64,000 bases of DNA from Sphingorhabdus profundilacus (lineage in GTDB: Bacteria; Pseudomonadota; Alphaproteobacteria; Sphingomonadales; Sphingomonadaceae): positions 992,001 to 1,056,000 of the forward strand of contig NZ_SDWJ01000002.1 of NCBI RefSeq assembly GCF_009769755.1. Reading direction: 5' to 3'. The translations under genes and the position numbers were made by a program. Below the pieces are notes generated by a model. It searched no databases. It worked only from the letters and a program-made list of their open reading frames with translations, and was not told the DNA's origin. Shown one piece after another: positions 16,596 through 25,805 of the stretch (position 1 is the first letter of the stretch; the number at the start of each line of letters is the position of its first letter).

Positions 16596-17816
16596 ATGGC
16601 AAGACCTGAGCAACAGAGGGCCGTAAGTTCGGCATTGCGTAGCTTTCTCGCCAGTGAGGCGGCTGGCGGGATGATTTTGATGGCGGCGTCTGCGCTCGCC
16701 ATGTTTATTGCCAATTCCGTACTCGCCGATCAGTATTTTCACATCATCCATGCCGTGACCGGCCCGGAGCTGACACCCAAACTCGGCCCGATGACCGTCC
16801 ATCTGTGGATCAATGACGGACTGATGGCGATTTTCTTCCTGCTGGTCGGTCTGGAAATCAAACGTGAATTTGTCGACGGGCATCTGGCAACCTGGGCGGA
16901 TCGACGACTTCCCATTATCTCTGCCGCAGCCGGTATGATTGTCCCAGCGGCAATCTATCTCGGCTTTGCGGGAAGCGACCCGCAGCTCGTGCGCGGTTGG
17001 GCAATCCCGGCGGCGACCGATATCGCCTTCGCCATTGGCGTGCTTGCCCTTTTGGGCAGCCGGGCACCTGCGTCGCTCAAACTGTTTTTGACGACTGTAG
17101 CGATTGTCGATGACATGGGCGCAGTGGCGATCATAGCCCTTTTTTATACTGCCGAGCTGAACATGACGGCGCTTATGGCCGCCCTCATTTTGTGGCTGGC
17201 CATGCTGGCGTTCAACCGGTTCAAGGTCAATGCGCTATGGCCTTATCTGATCCTCGCGGCTTTGCTGTGGTACGCAACCTTGCTGTCCGGTGTGCACGCC
17301 ACCATTGCGGGCGTTCTGGCCGCCTTCGCCATACCGTTCCGCCGCACATTGGCCGCACCCGATGCAGAGGATTCCGCCTTGCACCGGCTGGAACATGCGC
17401 TGGCGAAACCCGTGGCTTTTGCGATTGTGCCTATATTCGGCTTCGCCAATGCCGGTGTCTCGCTCAATGATGTAACCCTTGCTTCGCTTATGGCGCCCTT
17501 GCCTTTGGGCATCGCCCTTGGCCTATTCGTCGGCAAGCAATTGGGCATATTTGGCAGCGTGTGGGTGGCAGTAAAGCTTGGGATTGCCATACGCCCCAAG
17601 GATGCAAACTGGAAGCAGGTCTATGGTGTCGCCTTGCTGTGCGGCATCGGTTTCACGATGAGCCTCTTTATCGGCGGCCTCGCTTTTACTGATCCCGCCC
17701 AAGGAGATGCGGTTAAAATCGGGGTGCTAATGGGCTCGCTGTTGTCGGCCATCTGCGGCTACGCCCTGTTGCGCTTCGCAGCGCCCAAATTCAGCAAATC
17801 CGGAGAATCCGAATGA
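16596..17816 (+). CDS. nhaA: Na+/H+ antiporter NhaA
   Basis: The 406-residue protein is a full-length NhaA. Diagnostic segments are LMAIFFLLVGLEIKREF, IPAATDIAFAIGVLALLGSR and TVAIVDDMGAVAIIALFYT, which holds the paired aspartates of the ion site (D163/D164 in E. coli numbering). LLCGIGFTMSLFIGGLAF is near the C-terminus. It expels sodium in exchange for protons and supports salt and alkaline tolerance. The stop overlaps the ATG of the DUF885 gene by 4 bases. It diverges from the NfrB-like gene over about 215 bp. Confidence 0.96.
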   Translation: MARPEQQRAVSSALRSFLASEAAGGMILMAASALAMFIANSVLADQYFHIIHAVTGPELTPKLGPMTVHLWINDGLMAIFFLLVGLEIKREFVDGHLATWADRRLPIISAAAGMIVPAAIYLGFAGSDPQLVRGWAIPAATDIAFAIGVLALLGSRAPASLKLFLTTVAIVDDMGAVAIIALFYTAELNMTALMAALILWLAMLAFNRFKVNALWPYLILAALLWYATLLSGVHATIAGVLAAFAIPFRRTLAAPDAEDSALHRLEHALAKPVAFAIVPIFGFANAGVSLNDVTLASLMAPLPLGIALGLFVGKQLGIFGSVWVAVKLGIAIRPKDANWKQVYGVALLCGIGFTMSLFIGGLAFTDPAQGDAVKIGVLMGSLLSAICGYALLRFAAPKFSKSGESE

Positions 17817-19126
17817 ACTATCGCCACCTTTTCCTGCCGCTGATGCTGGTCATTCCGGCATGTGCCTCCACAAGCACCCAGCCGATAGCGTCACGCGTAG
17901 CGACCAGCACTGCCATTGGCGAAATCGCGGATGCCTATATCAAATTGACGCTGGAAGCCGGCACGCATGAGGCGGAATATGTCGATGCCTATTATGGCCC
18001 GGCCGCCCTTCAGGATGCGGCGAAGGCTAACCCGCGGCGTCTCGATGTCTTGCTGGCCGACGCGCGTGCGTTGACCGTGAAGATCGATCAGGCTTTGCCG
18101 TCCATCAAGAGCGACGCCGAACGTCGCCGGGCTGTTGCGCTGCGTGGAATGCTGGTCGCGGCTGAAACGCGCCTCCAGATGCTGCAAGGAAAGAAGTTCC
18201 GGTTCAATGATGAAGCCAAGGGACAATTTGCGACCATTCCCGATCTCAAGCCTCTTGCGTATTATGACGCGCTTTTGGCCAATCTGGAAAAGCTGATCCC
18301 GGGGGAAGGAACTCTGGCGTCGCGTGTCGATGTATTCAATGACCGCTACATCATCCCGAAGGACAAGCTACAGCCCGTGTTCAACGCAGCGATTGCCGAA
18401 TGCAAGCGCCGTACCGCGCAGCGTATCGCGTTGCCCACGGGCGAAACTTTCACAATGGAGTTTGTGACTGGCAAGACATGGTCGGGCTATAATTATTACA
18501 AGGGCAATTATAAGAGCCTGATCCAGATCAACACCGACCTGCCCATCCGGATCAGCCGTGCCGTCGACCTTGGCTGCCATGAAGGATATCCCGGCCATCA
18601 TGTGCTCAATTTGCTGGTGGAAGAACGTCTGGCCCGTGCCAAGGGCTGGCACGAATATGAGGTAAATCCGCTTTACAGCCCGACCAGCGTTTTGTCCGAA
18701 GGCAGCGCCAATTACGGGATCGATCTGGCTTTTCCGGGGCCGGAACGTTTGGCGTTTGAACGCGATGTCCTGTATCCGCTCGCCGGTCTTGACCCCATAA
18801 CGGCCGAAGCCTTTTGGAAGATGCAACAAATGACCGAAGCCCTGTCCGGCGCGCGGCTAACCATCGCCAAAATGTATCTGGATGGAGAGATTGATCGCAC
18901 CCAAGCCTTGGGCTTCACCCAGAAATATCTGCTGCTCTCGCCCGCCCGGGCCGAACAGTCCGTGGGCTTCACCGACCATTATCGCAGCTATGTTATCAAC
19001 TATGGCTGGGGTAAGGATCTGGTGCGTAACTATGTCGAGCGGGGAAATCCGGATTCTGCCACACGCTGGCGGCGGATGGAAAAGATCTTGAGCGAACCGA
19101 CGCAACCTGTGGACTTGCTGCCTTAG
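17813..19126 (+). CDS. DUF885 family lipoprotein, putative metallopeptidase
   Basis: The 437-residue product begins with a lipoprotein signal (MNYRHLFLPLMLVIPAC, Cys17). The DUF885 domain is marked by the HEGYPGHH motif at 256-263, by GSANYGIDLAFPGPER and by a helical C-terminus (RAEQSVGFTDHYRSY). HExxxHH-like motifs suggest zinc binding and peptidase activity, but no substrate is established for the family. Its start overlaps the nhaA stop by 4 bases, implying one transcript with the antiporter. It is convergent with, and overlaps by 4 bases, the Fic toxin gene. Confidence 0.85.
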   Translation: MNYRHLFLPLMLVIPACASTSTQPIASRVATSTAIGEIADAYIKLTLEAGTHEAEYVDAYYGPAALQDAAKANPRRLDVLLADARALTVKIDQALPSIKSDAERRRAVALRGMLVAAETRLQMLQGKKFRFNDEAKGQFATIPDLKPLAYYDALLANLEKLIPGEGTLASRVDVFNDRYIIPKDKLQPVFNAAIAECKRRTAQRIALPTGETFTMEFVTGKTWSGYNYYKGNYKSLIQINTDLPIRISRAVDLGCHEGYPGHHVLNLLVEERLARAKGWHEYEVNPLYSPTSVLSEGSANYGIDLAFPGPERLAFERDVLYPLAGLDPITAEAFWKMQQMTEALSGARLTIAKMYLDGEIDRTQALGFTQKYLLLSPARAEQSVGFTDHYRSYVINYGWGKDLVRNYVERGNPDSATRWRRMEKILSEPTQPVDLLP

Positions 19127-19518
19127 GCAAGGTGAAGGCGAAACCCGTCGGTGAGTTCGTCTTCGGATAACTCACCAGCGGCGAGGGCAATGACCGTCCG
19201 TATTGCTTCTGTAGTCTCGAATTTAAGTTTATAGCCATTTAGTGCTAAAAACAGACGGGCCAAAACCCATGCGGTTCTTTTGTTTCCGTCCGCAAATGGA
19301 TGATTGCGAGCGACGTCGAATGCATAAGCCGAAGCCAGCGCTGCCGGATCGTCAACCCCATAAACCCATTGGTTCACTGGTCGGGAAAGTGCCGAATCCA
19401 ACAGATTTAGGTCCCGAACGCCACTTATTCCGCCATGTTCTGCTATTTGCCTATCGTGGATCGCCAACGCATCACGTGCGTCCAGCCATAACGGCTCGGC
19501 CCTTTGTTTGTCCGTCAT
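19123..19518 (-). CDS. Fic/Doc family toxin
   Basis: The 131-residue protein contains the Fic motif HPFADGNKRT (73-82) within a Doc-like small Fic domain; GVRDLNLLDSALSRPVNQWVYG is also typical of Doc. Doc phosphorylates EF-Tu, while other Fic enzymes transfer AMP; full Fic motifs like this HxFxDGNKR usually predict AMPylation, whereas Phd-Doc toxins carry HxFx(D/N)(A/G)NKR. The gene lies 6 bases after an AbrB-type antitoxin gene and its last 4 bases overlap the convergent DUF885 gene. The motif is intact. Confidence 0.88.
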   Translation of the reverse strand: MTDKQRAEPLWLDARDALAIHDRQIAEHGGISGVRDLNLLDSALSRPVNQWVYGVDDPAALASAYAFDVARNHPFADGNKRTAWVLARLFLALNGYKLKFETTEAIRTVIALAAGELSEDELTDGFRLHLA

Positions 19519-19524
19519 GCTATT

Positions 19525-19752
19525 TTACTGCGCGAGTATTCGCAATATATCCCGGTCTTCGCGCATGATATTTTCAGCTAACGTCATCTTCGCCTCAAAG
19601 CCAGGGTCGCTCGGCGTTAAATAATATCCATTTGCAGTTTCAGTAAGAAACAGGCTGTCGCCCAAAGACACGCGCAGCTTGGCCAATATTTCCTTTGGCA
19701 GTATCATGCCGGCGCTATTTCCCAATTTTATAATTTTCATCGGTTTGTTCAT
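19525..19752 (-). CDS. AbrB/MazE-type antitoxin of the Fic module
   Basis: The 75-residue protein is a swapped-hairpin AbrB-fold DNA-binding protein: MKIIKLGNSAGMILPKEILAKLRVSLGDSLFL at the N-terminus, and a C-terminal tail (DPGFEAKMTLAENIMREDRDILRILAQ) that probably covers the toxin. It is the first gene of the pair. Most Doc toxins are paired with Phd; an AbrB partner is a known alternative. The ATG at 19752 lies 6 bases after the -10, so the mRNA may be leaderless; Met5 (19740) is an alternative start. Confidence 0.85.
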   Translation of the reverse strand: MNKPMKIIKLGNSAGMILPKEILAKLRVSLGDSLFLTETANGYYLTPSDPGFEAKMTLAENIMREDRDILRILAQ

Positions 19753-19758
19753 ACCGAA

Positions 19759-19787
19759 GTTATAACAAAAAGTCAGTCGACTGACAA
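19759..19787 (-). promoter_or_regulatory. abrB-fic promoter with 14-bp palindrome in the spacer
   Basis: Minus strand: -35 TTGTCA (19787-19782), exactly 17 bases, -10 TATAAC (19764-19759), then 6 bases to the ATG. GTCAGTCGACTGAC (19772-19785) is a perfect palindrome overlapping the -35 and spacer, and also the stop codon of the upstream transglutaminase gene. It fits an autoregulatory operator for the AbrB-type antitoxin. Confidence 0.65.
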
Positions 19788-20570
19788 CCCGACTTCTTCG
19801 ACCAACACTGACTGCGAAATCAGGTTGGCGGTTCCGAAGATGGTCATGAAGCTGATATCGGTGGCATCACGTCCGACAGCAATGCGGACCAGATGCTCTT
19901 CCGGCGCGAGGCGCGTCGGGTCAATCAGATGCCAGCGCCCCTCCAGATAGACTTCGACGACGGCGTGAAAATCGGGCGGATCTATGCCTAGACCATAGCA
20001 GGAAACCATACGCGCAGGCACATCTGCCGCGCGGGCAAAGGCGATGAGCAGATGGGCAAAATCGCGGCAGACACCGCGATGCGAAATGAACGTGTCGGTC
20101 GCGGTCGAACCCGAACCGGAAAAGCCCGGTGCATATTCGATGTTCGTATAAATCCAGTCCGCCATCTGCAGGATCCGGTCGCCTTTGCTTTTGCCGTCGA
20201 AACGCGTGGTGACGAAATTTTCGTGCCGGTCCGAAGGGCAATAGCGGCTGGGCATCAGATATTGGATATAGGCTGGCGGCAGTTCGGCATGCGGAACCGT
20301 ATCCAGTCCTTCAATGGCCGTCGGCGCGCGATCAATGGCGACTGTAGCCGTGTAGACAATGTCGATCCGCCCTTCGGCATGCAGCCATGTCCGCCGCCCC
20401 AACCCGTCCATACCTTCGATTGTGGTCAGCGGCGAACAATCGCCTTTGACCTTCAGCAGATCAGTCAACAACCGCTGATCTGCCATGGGGATGGCTTCCA
20501 CGGCGAGAAGAACGTCAGCGGGTTTGGGCAGATGGTAGTTGAGTGTGGCGGTGATATCGAGGGTGGTCAT
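19773..20570 (-). CDS. transglutaminase-like cysteine protease family protein
   Basis: The 265-residue protein has an N-terminal beta-rich domain (about 1-110) and a transglutaminase-fold core with the catalytic triad visible: GVCRDFAHLLIAFARAADVPARMVSCYG (Cys), FHAVVEVYLEGRWHLIDPT (His and Asp). Such cytosolic bacterial members are thought to be peptidases or amidases, without known substrates. It has no signal peptide. The stop codon lies inside the operator of the downstream toxin-antitoxin module. Confidence 0.85.
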   Translation of the reverse strand: MTTLDITATLNYHLPKPADVLLAVEAIPMADQRLLTDLLKVKGDCSPLTTIEGMDGLGRRTWLHAEGRIDIVYTATVAIDRAPTAIEGLDTVPHAELPPAYIQYLMPSRYCPSDRHENFVTTRFDGKSKGDRILQMADWIYTNIEYAPGFSGSGSTATDTFISHRGVCRDFAHLLIAFARAADVPARMVSCYGLGIDPPDFHAVVEVYLEGRWHLIDPTRLAPEEHLVRIAVGRDATDISFMTIFGTANLISQSVLVEEVGLSVD

Positions 20571-20627
20571 ATGCCGCCCTTCGGGTATTTAATGCTGGTA
20601 TGCAAGCTCCCCAGGGCTGCAACAACT

Positions 20628-21530
20628 TTACGGAATTTGGAAATGCACGGTGTTCCGATAAAAGGAGGCCAGAGGTTTGCCCTCACTATCAAGCGCCGGA
20701 TAAAATCGTGCCCTTCGCATCACTGAATTGCAGACGGCATCATCAAATTCCTTGGGTCGCGTTGTCGCCTGAATATGGCATTGGGTCGCGATACCGTCGG
20801 CACCTACGCTTAAACGGAATTCGATGATGGCGGGTTGACCTGCAACCAGCATATTTGAAGGATAGTCCGAGGACTTAATCCATTCGCCTGGCGAGTTGGT
20901 CGGAATTGCCGGGCGGGTAAGTTTTTTGTGATTTTCGACATCAATACCCCAATGCCCCATGAGATCATCGACACACGCATCGAGCGCAGCAAGCGGTGCT
21001 TTCATTGATCCCGTTTCCAATATCACCGATTGGCGTAGAGGCTTTCCAATCTGCAGATATCTTAAGGCTTTTTGACGCTCTTCGCTTATCGGAAGGAGGT
21101 CTATCCAGATGTCATTTTTGTCAAGTTTTGCGATCGCGGCTTTTTCTTCGTCCGAGGGCGGTGCGATTCGGATTCGTCCGACAAAATGAAGTGCTGGTAA
21201 ATCGCCACTGGTCCCGTTGTTGAATGCGACAGTCTGCTCGCTCTCTGAAGGACCGAATGTGACTTCGGCGACGTCCTTCAACAGCGACGTCTTCATCGGT
21301 TTGCCTGCGGTGGTTAGCCGGAAGCCTTCACCCGGGCCATAGCGGTCTAGAAAAATGTAAACCGCCGTTTCGACTTCACCAAATCGACGAGCAAGTCGAC
21401 AACGATCATCGGCATAATCAATTTGCCATGCAGAAGTCGCTTTTAGAGGCAACGGCTCTTTTGCCGAATGAACCATTGATGGCGATAACATCAACGACAT
21501 GGCCAGTAACGACTGAAATTTCTTTGTCAT
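20628..21530 (-). CDS. periplasmic protein with TonB C-terminal-like domain
   Basis: The 300-residue product has a signal peptide (about 1-22, ending near MVHSA). Residues about 210-300 look like a TonB C-terminal fold: YPSNMLVAGQPAIIEFRLSVGADGIATQCHI, then a DDAVCNSVMRRARFYPALDSEGKP segment and final strands. There is no Pro-rich spacer and no N-terminal anchor of canonical TonB, so it is probably one of the many secreted TonB-domain proteins of sphingomonads with unassigned function. Two cysteines in the domain could form a disulfide. It is monocistronic. Confidence 0.7.
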   Translation of the reverse strand: MTKKFQSLLAMSLMLSPSMVHSAKEPLPLKATSAWQIDYADDRCRLARRFGEVETAVYIFLDRYGPGEGFRLTTAGKPMKTSLLKDVAEVTFGPSESEQTVAFNNGTSGDLPALHFVGRIRIAPPSDEEKAAIAKLDKNDIWIDLLPISEERQKALRYLQIGKPLRQSVILETGSMKAPLAALDACVDDLMGHWGIDVENHKKLTRPAIPTNSPGEWIKSSDYPSNMLVAGQPAIIEFRLSVGADGIATQCHIQATTRPKEFDDAVCNSVMRRARFYPALDSEGKPLASFYRNTVHFQIP

Positions 21531-21626
21531 GGCAGATAGTTAGCAAACCCAAAACTACTCGGCAATACCATCATTGGAATCCGCTTTGTCCATATCGAAC
21601 TGATTTATCGGTAATTGGGCGACAAA

Positions 21627-21656
21627 AAAGGGCGGCCATCACTGACCGCCCTTTTT
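21627..21656 (-). terminator. intrinsic terminator of etfBA
   Basis: On the minus strand GGGCGGTCA pairs with TGGCCGCCC (one wobble) around a GTGA loop, flanked by A-run and T-run on both sides. It begins 22 bases after the etfA stop and could act in both directions. Confidence 0.85.
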
Positions 21657-21677
21657 AACTTATCATTTCACAAAAAC

Positions 21678-22607
21678 CTACAGTTTGCCCACCAACTCCG
21701 GCACGGCGGTAAACAGGTCGGCAACCAGTCCGATGTCGGCGACCTGGAAGATGGGGGCATCTTCGTCCTTGTTGATCGCGATAATGATCTTGGAGTCCTT
21801 CATACCCGCCAGATGCTGGATCGCGCCGGAGATACCGACCGCGATATAGACTTCGGGGGCGACGATCTTGCCGGTTTGACCGACCTGATAGTCGTTGGGA
21901 ACATAGCCTGCATCGACCGCGGCGCGGCTGGCGCCGACGCCTGCGCCGAGCTTGTCGGCCAGCGGCAGGATGACTTCGCTGAATGTAGCCGAGTCCTTGA
22001 GCGCGCGGCCGCCCGACACGATGATCTTGGCAGATGTCAGTTCAGGACGTTCCTGCTTGGCAATTTCGCTGCCGATAAAGCTAGAAATTCCGGCATCGCC
22101 TTTGCCCGTTACGGGTTCGATTGTGGCCGAACCGCCGGTAGTCTCCGCCTTGGCAAAGGCTGTACCGCGCACGGTAATGACCTTCCTGGCATCGGACGAC
22201 TGCACGGTGGCAATCGCGTTACCGGCATAAATCGGACGGGTAAAGGTATCGGCGCTTTCGACCGAGAGGATGTCGCTGATCTGCATCACGTCTAGCAGGG
22301 CCGCCACGCGCGGGGCGATGTTCTTGCCATGTGAAGTTGCGGGAAAGACGAAGGCGTCATGATGATCGGCCAAGCTGGCAATCAGCGGCGCGACATTTTC
22401 CGCAAGCTGGTTGGCATAAGCCGCGTCGTCGGCGACATGGACTTTGGTGACGCCTGCAATCTTCGCAGCTTCTTGCGCCACTGCGCCGCATCCGGAACCT
22501 GCAACCAGCGCATGGACTTCGCCTAGCTTGCCCGCTGCAGTTACAGCAGCCAGCGTTGCGTCCTTTACCGACGCATTGTCATGCTCTACAAAAACGAGGA
22601 CGCTCAT
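21678..22607 (-). CDS. etfA: electron transfer flavoprotein alpha subunit
   Basis: The 309-residue product matches Etf[26 protein letters not shown] at the N-terminus, and the C-terminal FAD-binding region with [63 protein letters not shown] and [23 protein letters not shown]. With EtfB it takes electrons from acyl-CoA dehydrogenases and passes them to ETF:ubiquinone oxidoreductase. It overlaps etfB by 4 bases. An acyl-CoA dehydrogenase lies at the right end of the window. Confidence 0.97.
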   Translation of the reverse strand: MSVLVFVEHDNASVKDATLAAVTAAGKLGEVHALVAGSGCGAVAQEAAKIAGVTKVHVADDAAYANQLAENVAPLIASLADHHDAFVFPATSHGKNIAPRVAALLDVMQISDILSVESADTFTRPIYAGNAIATVQSSDARKVITVRGTAFAKAETTGGSATIEPVTGKGDAGISSFIGSEIAKQERPELTSAKIIVSGGRALKDSATFSEVILPLADKLGAGVGASRAAVDAGYVPNDYQVGQTGKIVAPEVYIAVGISGAIQHLAGMKDSKIIIAINKDEDAPIFQVADIGLVADLFTAVPELVGKL

Positions 22608-23350
22608 GCTGCTACTCCCATTTCCTTGAGTTTCGCGACCAGCGCGTCGACATCGGCGACCTTGATACCGGCGCTACGCACAGGCGGTTCGGTCACTTTC
22701 AATGTCTTCAGGCGCGGGGTGACGTCGACGCCATAATCGGCAGGGGTCTTCTGCGCGAGCGGCTTGGACTTTGCCTTCATGATATTCGGCAGCGACGCAT
22801 AACGTGGCTCGTTCAGGCGCAGGTCGGTGGTGACAATAGCTGGAGTCTTCAGGCTGACGGTTTCCAGTCCGCCGTCGACTTCGCGGGTTACGCTGACCGT
22901 ATCGCCGCTGACTTCGACCTTGCTTGCAAAGGTGCCCTGCGGGCGTCCTGTCAACGCAGCCAGCATCTGGCCGGTCTGGTTGCTGTCGTCGTCAATCGCC
23001 TGCTTGCCCAAGATAACAAGGCCGGGCTGCTCTTCGTCCATGATCTTGGCGAGGATCTTCGCAACGCCCAAAGGCTCGACATCTTCAGCAACCACCAGAA
23101 TTGCACGGTCTGCACCCATAGCGAGTGCGGTACGCAGCGTTTCCTGCGCCTTGTCCGGACCTATCGAAACGGCAACAACCTCGGTCGCTACACCCTTTTC
23201 ACGCAGGCGCAGTGCTTCTTCGACCGCGATTTCGTCAAACGGGTTCATGCTCATTTTCACGTTCGCCAAGTCGACGCCGCTGCCATCGGGCTTTACCCGC
23301 GGCTTCACATTATAATCGATGACCCGCTTTACGGGGACGATGATTTTCAT
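22604..23350 (-). CDS. etfB: electron transfer flavoprotein beta subunit
   Basis: The 248-residue product matches Etf[20 protein letters not shown], the conserved [19 protein letters not shown] and [10 protein letters not shown], and the signature [32 protein letters not shown]. It forms the heterodimer with EtfA, binding AMP. An AAGGA Shine-Dalgarno precedes ATG23350. It is the first gene of the operon, 65 bases downstream of a 22-bp palindrome. Confidence 0.97.
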   Translation of the reverse strand: MKIIVPVKRVIDYNVKPRVKPDGSGVDLANVKMSMNPFDEIAVEEALRLREKGVATEVVAVSIGPDKAQETLRTALAMGADRAILVVAEDVEPLGVAKILAKIMDEEQPGLVILGKQAIDDDSNQTGQMLAALTGRPQGTFASKVEVSGDTVSVTREVDGGLETVSLKTPAIVTTDLRLNEPRYASLPNIMKAKSKPLAQKTPADYGVDVTPRLKTLKVTEPPVRSAGIKVADVDALVAKLKEMGVAA

Positions 23351-23414
23351 AGCTCATCCTTCCTTACCGACTCACATGACGAGTGAATGCCCGTCAAATC
23401 TGTTGCGCCTATGA

Positions 23415-23436
23415 TTGACGTTTACGTGAACGTCAA
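23415..23436. promoter_or_regulatory. 22-bp palindrome upstream of etfBA, candidate operator
   Basis: TTGACGTT, TACGTG, AACGTCAA: two perfect 8-bp arms. One arm supplies a -35-like TTGACG for etfB. The pattern resembles the sites of MerR-family LiuR regulators, which in Proteobacteria control branched-chain amino acid breakdown and may include etf genes; that match is from memory and needs testing. Confidence 0.65.
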
Positions 23437-23478
23437 GTGGTCTATTTTTTCTTCATTCAATGCGCGTACTGGCCCTGA

Positions 23479-24687
23479 TCAAGCTGCCTTGCGAACTTCT
23501 GCCACGATCTTCTCGGCCGCGTCGCCCAGATCATTGGCCGAAACGATGGGAAGGCCGCTATTGGCAAGTATGTCTTTGCCTTGCTGCACATTGGTGCCTT
23601 CGAGGCGGACGACCAGCGGAACCGAGAGGTTCACTTCTTTTGCCGCCGCGACGATGCCGTCGGCAATGATGTCGCATTTCATGATGCCGCCGAAGATATT
23701 GACGAGGATGCCCTTTACAGCAGGATCCTTCAAAATGATCTTGAACGCCGCGGTCACTTTTTCCTTGGAAGCGCCGCCACCAACGTCGAGGAAGTTGGCG
23801 GGGAATTCGCCGTTCAGCTTGATGATGTCCATCGTCGCCATGGCAAGGCCAGCGCCATTGACCATGCAGCCGATGTTTCCGTCGAGCTTGATATAGGCGA
23901 GGTCATATTCGGAAGCTTCGACCTCGGCGGGGTCTTCTTCGGTCAGATCGCGCAGTTCGGCCAAATCCTTGTGGCGAAACATCGCGTTGCCGTCGAACGC
24001 TACCTTCGCGTCGAGGACCAGCAGTTCGTCGCCATTGGTGCCTTTGCACACCGCCAGTGGATTGATTTCGATCTGCTCGGCATCGGTGCCGATAAATGCG
24101 GCATACAGCCCGGCAAGAACTGTCTGCGCCTGCTTTGCGAGATCGCCAGCAAGGCCCAATGCGGCGGCAACCGAACGGCCATGATGTGGCATGATGCCGG
24201 TTGCAGGGTCGATCGTGATGGTGTGGATCTTTTCTGGTGTGTCATGCGCGACATCCTCGATGTTCATCCCGCCTTCGGTCGAAGCGACCACCGCGATGCG
24301 GCTGGTGGCACGGTCGACGAGCAGCGCCAGATAGAATTCCTGTTTAATGTCCGCGCCATCGGTGATGTACAGACGGTTGACCTGTTTGCCTGCTTCGCCG
24401 GTCTGGATGGTCACCAGAGTATTGCCGAGCATGTCCTTGGCATGGGCCTCCACCTCATCCAGGTTGAACGCCAGACGGACACCGCCCTTGGCATCCGGAC
24501 CCAGTTCCTTGAACTTGCCTTTGCCGCGTCCGCCCGCATGAATCTGCGATTTGACGACATAGAGGGGCCCCGGAAGTTGCTTGGCGGCGGCGACGGCTTC
24601 TTCGACCGACATGGCGGCAATGCCCTTGGGCACCGCGACACCGAATTTCGCCAACAGTTCCTTGGCCTGATATTCATGGATATTCAT
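23479..24687 (-). CDS. sucC: succinyl-CoA synthetase beta subunit
   Basis: The 402-residue product matches Suc[23 protein letters not shown], the ATP-grasp segments [19 protein letters not shown] and EINPLAV, and [37 protein letters not shown]. It catalyses the ADP-forming step of the TCA cycle with SucD. sucD is not next to it, although the two are adjacent in many bacteria; it may lie elsewhere. The neighbours etfBA downstream share the direction but have their own regulatory palindrome. Confidence 0.97.
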   Translation of the reverse strand: MNIHEYQAKELLAKFGVAVPKGIAAMSVEEAVAAAKQLPGPLYVVKSQIHAGGRGKGKFKELGPDAKGGVRLAFNLDEVEAHAKDMLGNTLVTIQTGEAGKQVNRLYITDGADIKQEFYLALLVDRATSRIAVVASTEGGMNIEDVAHDTPEKIHTITIDPATGIMPHHGRSVAAALGLAGDLAKQAQTVLAGLYAAFIGTDAEQIEINPLAVCKGTNGDELLVLDAKVAFDGNAMFRHKDLAELRDLTEEDPAEVEASEYDLAYIKLDGNIGCMVNGAGLAMATMDIIKLNGEFPANFLDVGGGASKEKVTAAFKIILKDPAVKGILVNIFGGIMKCDIIADGIVAAAKEVNLSVPLVVRLEGTNVQQGKDILANSGLPIVSANDLGDAAEKIVAEVRKAA

Positions 24688-24808
24688 GGGAGAAAAGCGT
24701 CCTTCCAGATGGCAGAGTCGAAGGCTCTAAAGCACAGACAAGCGGTGAATGGAAGGGGTTTGAAGTCAAGATTTGCCGGGTTCACAATCGTCCCGGCTCA
24801 CCACCTAT

Positions 24809-25429
24809 TTATAGCAACAGGCGGTAGGCCGACAGTTCGGCACGGAGCGATTTGGCGTCCTGAAAATGATAAGCGACAAATCCGTTGGCCCGCGCGCTGA
24901 CGACATTGGCATGATTGTCATCGATGAACATCGCTTCACCGTGCTGCAGACCAAAGCGTTCCAGCGCGAGCAAATAAATTGCCGGATCAGGTTTCGCGAG
25001 TTTTTCGACCCCCGAAACGACGATATCGCCGAACAGGTCAAATATAGGCTGTGTGGGCCGGAACATGTCCCAGAATTCGGCACCGAAATTGGTGATTGCG
25101 AACAGTGGCACACCCTGCGCGGCCAGGTCATGCACGATGTCCAGCGACCCGGGGACTGGTCCGGGAATCGTCTCGTTGAACCGCGTGCGATAGGCTTCGA
25201 TCAATGGGCCATAGTGCGGATATTGCGCCGTCAGTTCGACCGTCATGTCTGCCAAAGGACGGCCGGCATCATGCTGGAAATGCCATTCGGGCGTCACGAC
25301 ATGCGTCAGAAACCAGTCGAGTTCCTCCGAATCGGGGATGAGTTTTGCGAACAAATGCCGCAAATCCCATTCGAACAGGACCCGGCCAACATCAAAAACC
25401 ACCGTTGAAATCTGCGTCATTTTCGCCAT
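24809..25429 (-). CDS. HAD-superfamily hydrolase, YihX-like
   Basis: The 206-residue protein has HAD motifs: VVFDVGRVLFEWD (motif I, with Gly in place of the second Asp as in YihX-type phosphatases), FAITNFG (motif II Thr), the lysine of VEKLAKPDPAIY (motif III) and MFIDDNHANV (motif IV). A helical cap lies between motifs I and II. Related enzymes dephosphorylate sugar phosphates such as glucose-1-phosphate; the substrate here cannot be read. It lies between sucC and rpmJ on the same strand. Confidence 0.85.
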   Translation of the reverse strand: MAKMTQISTVVFDVGRVLFEWDLRHLFAKLIPDSEELDWFLTHVVTPEWHFQHDAGRPLADMTVELTAQYPHYGPLIEAYRTRFNETIPGPVPGSLDIVHDLAAQGVPLFAITNFGAEFWDMFRPTQPIFDLFGDIVVSGVEKLAKPDPAIYLLALERFGLQHGEAMFIDDNHANVVSARANGFVAYHFQDAKSLRAELSAYRLLL

Positions 25430-25446
25430 TCCCTAGATTTCGGACA

Positions 25447-25486
25447 CAAAAAAGCCGCCCACGAATCGGATTCGGAGCGGCGTTTT
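25447..25486 (-). terminator. intrinsic terminator of rpmJ
   Basis: Minus strand: GCCGC pairs with GCGGC and CGAAT with ATTCG, with small internal mismatches, then a run of six T. It lies between rpmJ and the HAD gene, so the HAD gene has its own promoter or depends on read-through. Confidence 0.8.
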
Positions 25487-25525
25487 GCTGGAACCATCTG
25501 CCTGCGCGGGGCAGGCAGGACCAGT

Positions 25526-25651
25526 TCAGCCCTGACGCGCCTTGAAGCGACGGTTGGTCTTGTTGATCACATAGACGCGGCCACGACGGCGAATCACGCG
25601 GTTATCGCGGTGGCGGCCCTTGAGTGACTTCAAAGAATTGACGATCTTCAT
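25526..25651 (-). CDS. rpmJ: ribosomal protein L36, zinc-free form
   Basis: The 41-residue product ([19 protein letters not shown]... ending NRRFKARQG) is L36 of the cysteine-free type (YkgO-like): [14 protein letters not shown] is conserved but the CxxC...C..H zinc ligands of classical L36 are replaced. In many bacteria this form is the zinc-sparing paralogue; alphaproteobacteria often have it as the only copy. The start is the internal ATG25651; a longer frame from 25714 is rejected as the family is 37-42 residues. A terminator follows. Confidence 0.95.
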   Translation of the reverse strand: MKIVNSLKSLKGRHRDNRVIRRRGRVYVINKTNRRFKARQG

Positions 25652-25805
25652 CGGAATTAACCCGTTTTTCTGTGCATAAAGCTTTAAATGAAGGCGCGCT
25701 CCTATGGGCGACACCGGTCAAAGTCAAGCGTCATTGGGCTATTTTTGCGGATTCATTCGCTATACATCGCTTGCCATCAAGGATGTCCGGCGTAAGGAGT
25801 GCATC

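Noticed and set aside
23581-24900. 439-residue frame on the plus strand over sucC
   Set aside because: It is the antisense of sucC. sucC has full family similarity; the plus frame has no recognisable domain and is His/Asp-rich in the way of G+C-rich shadow frames.
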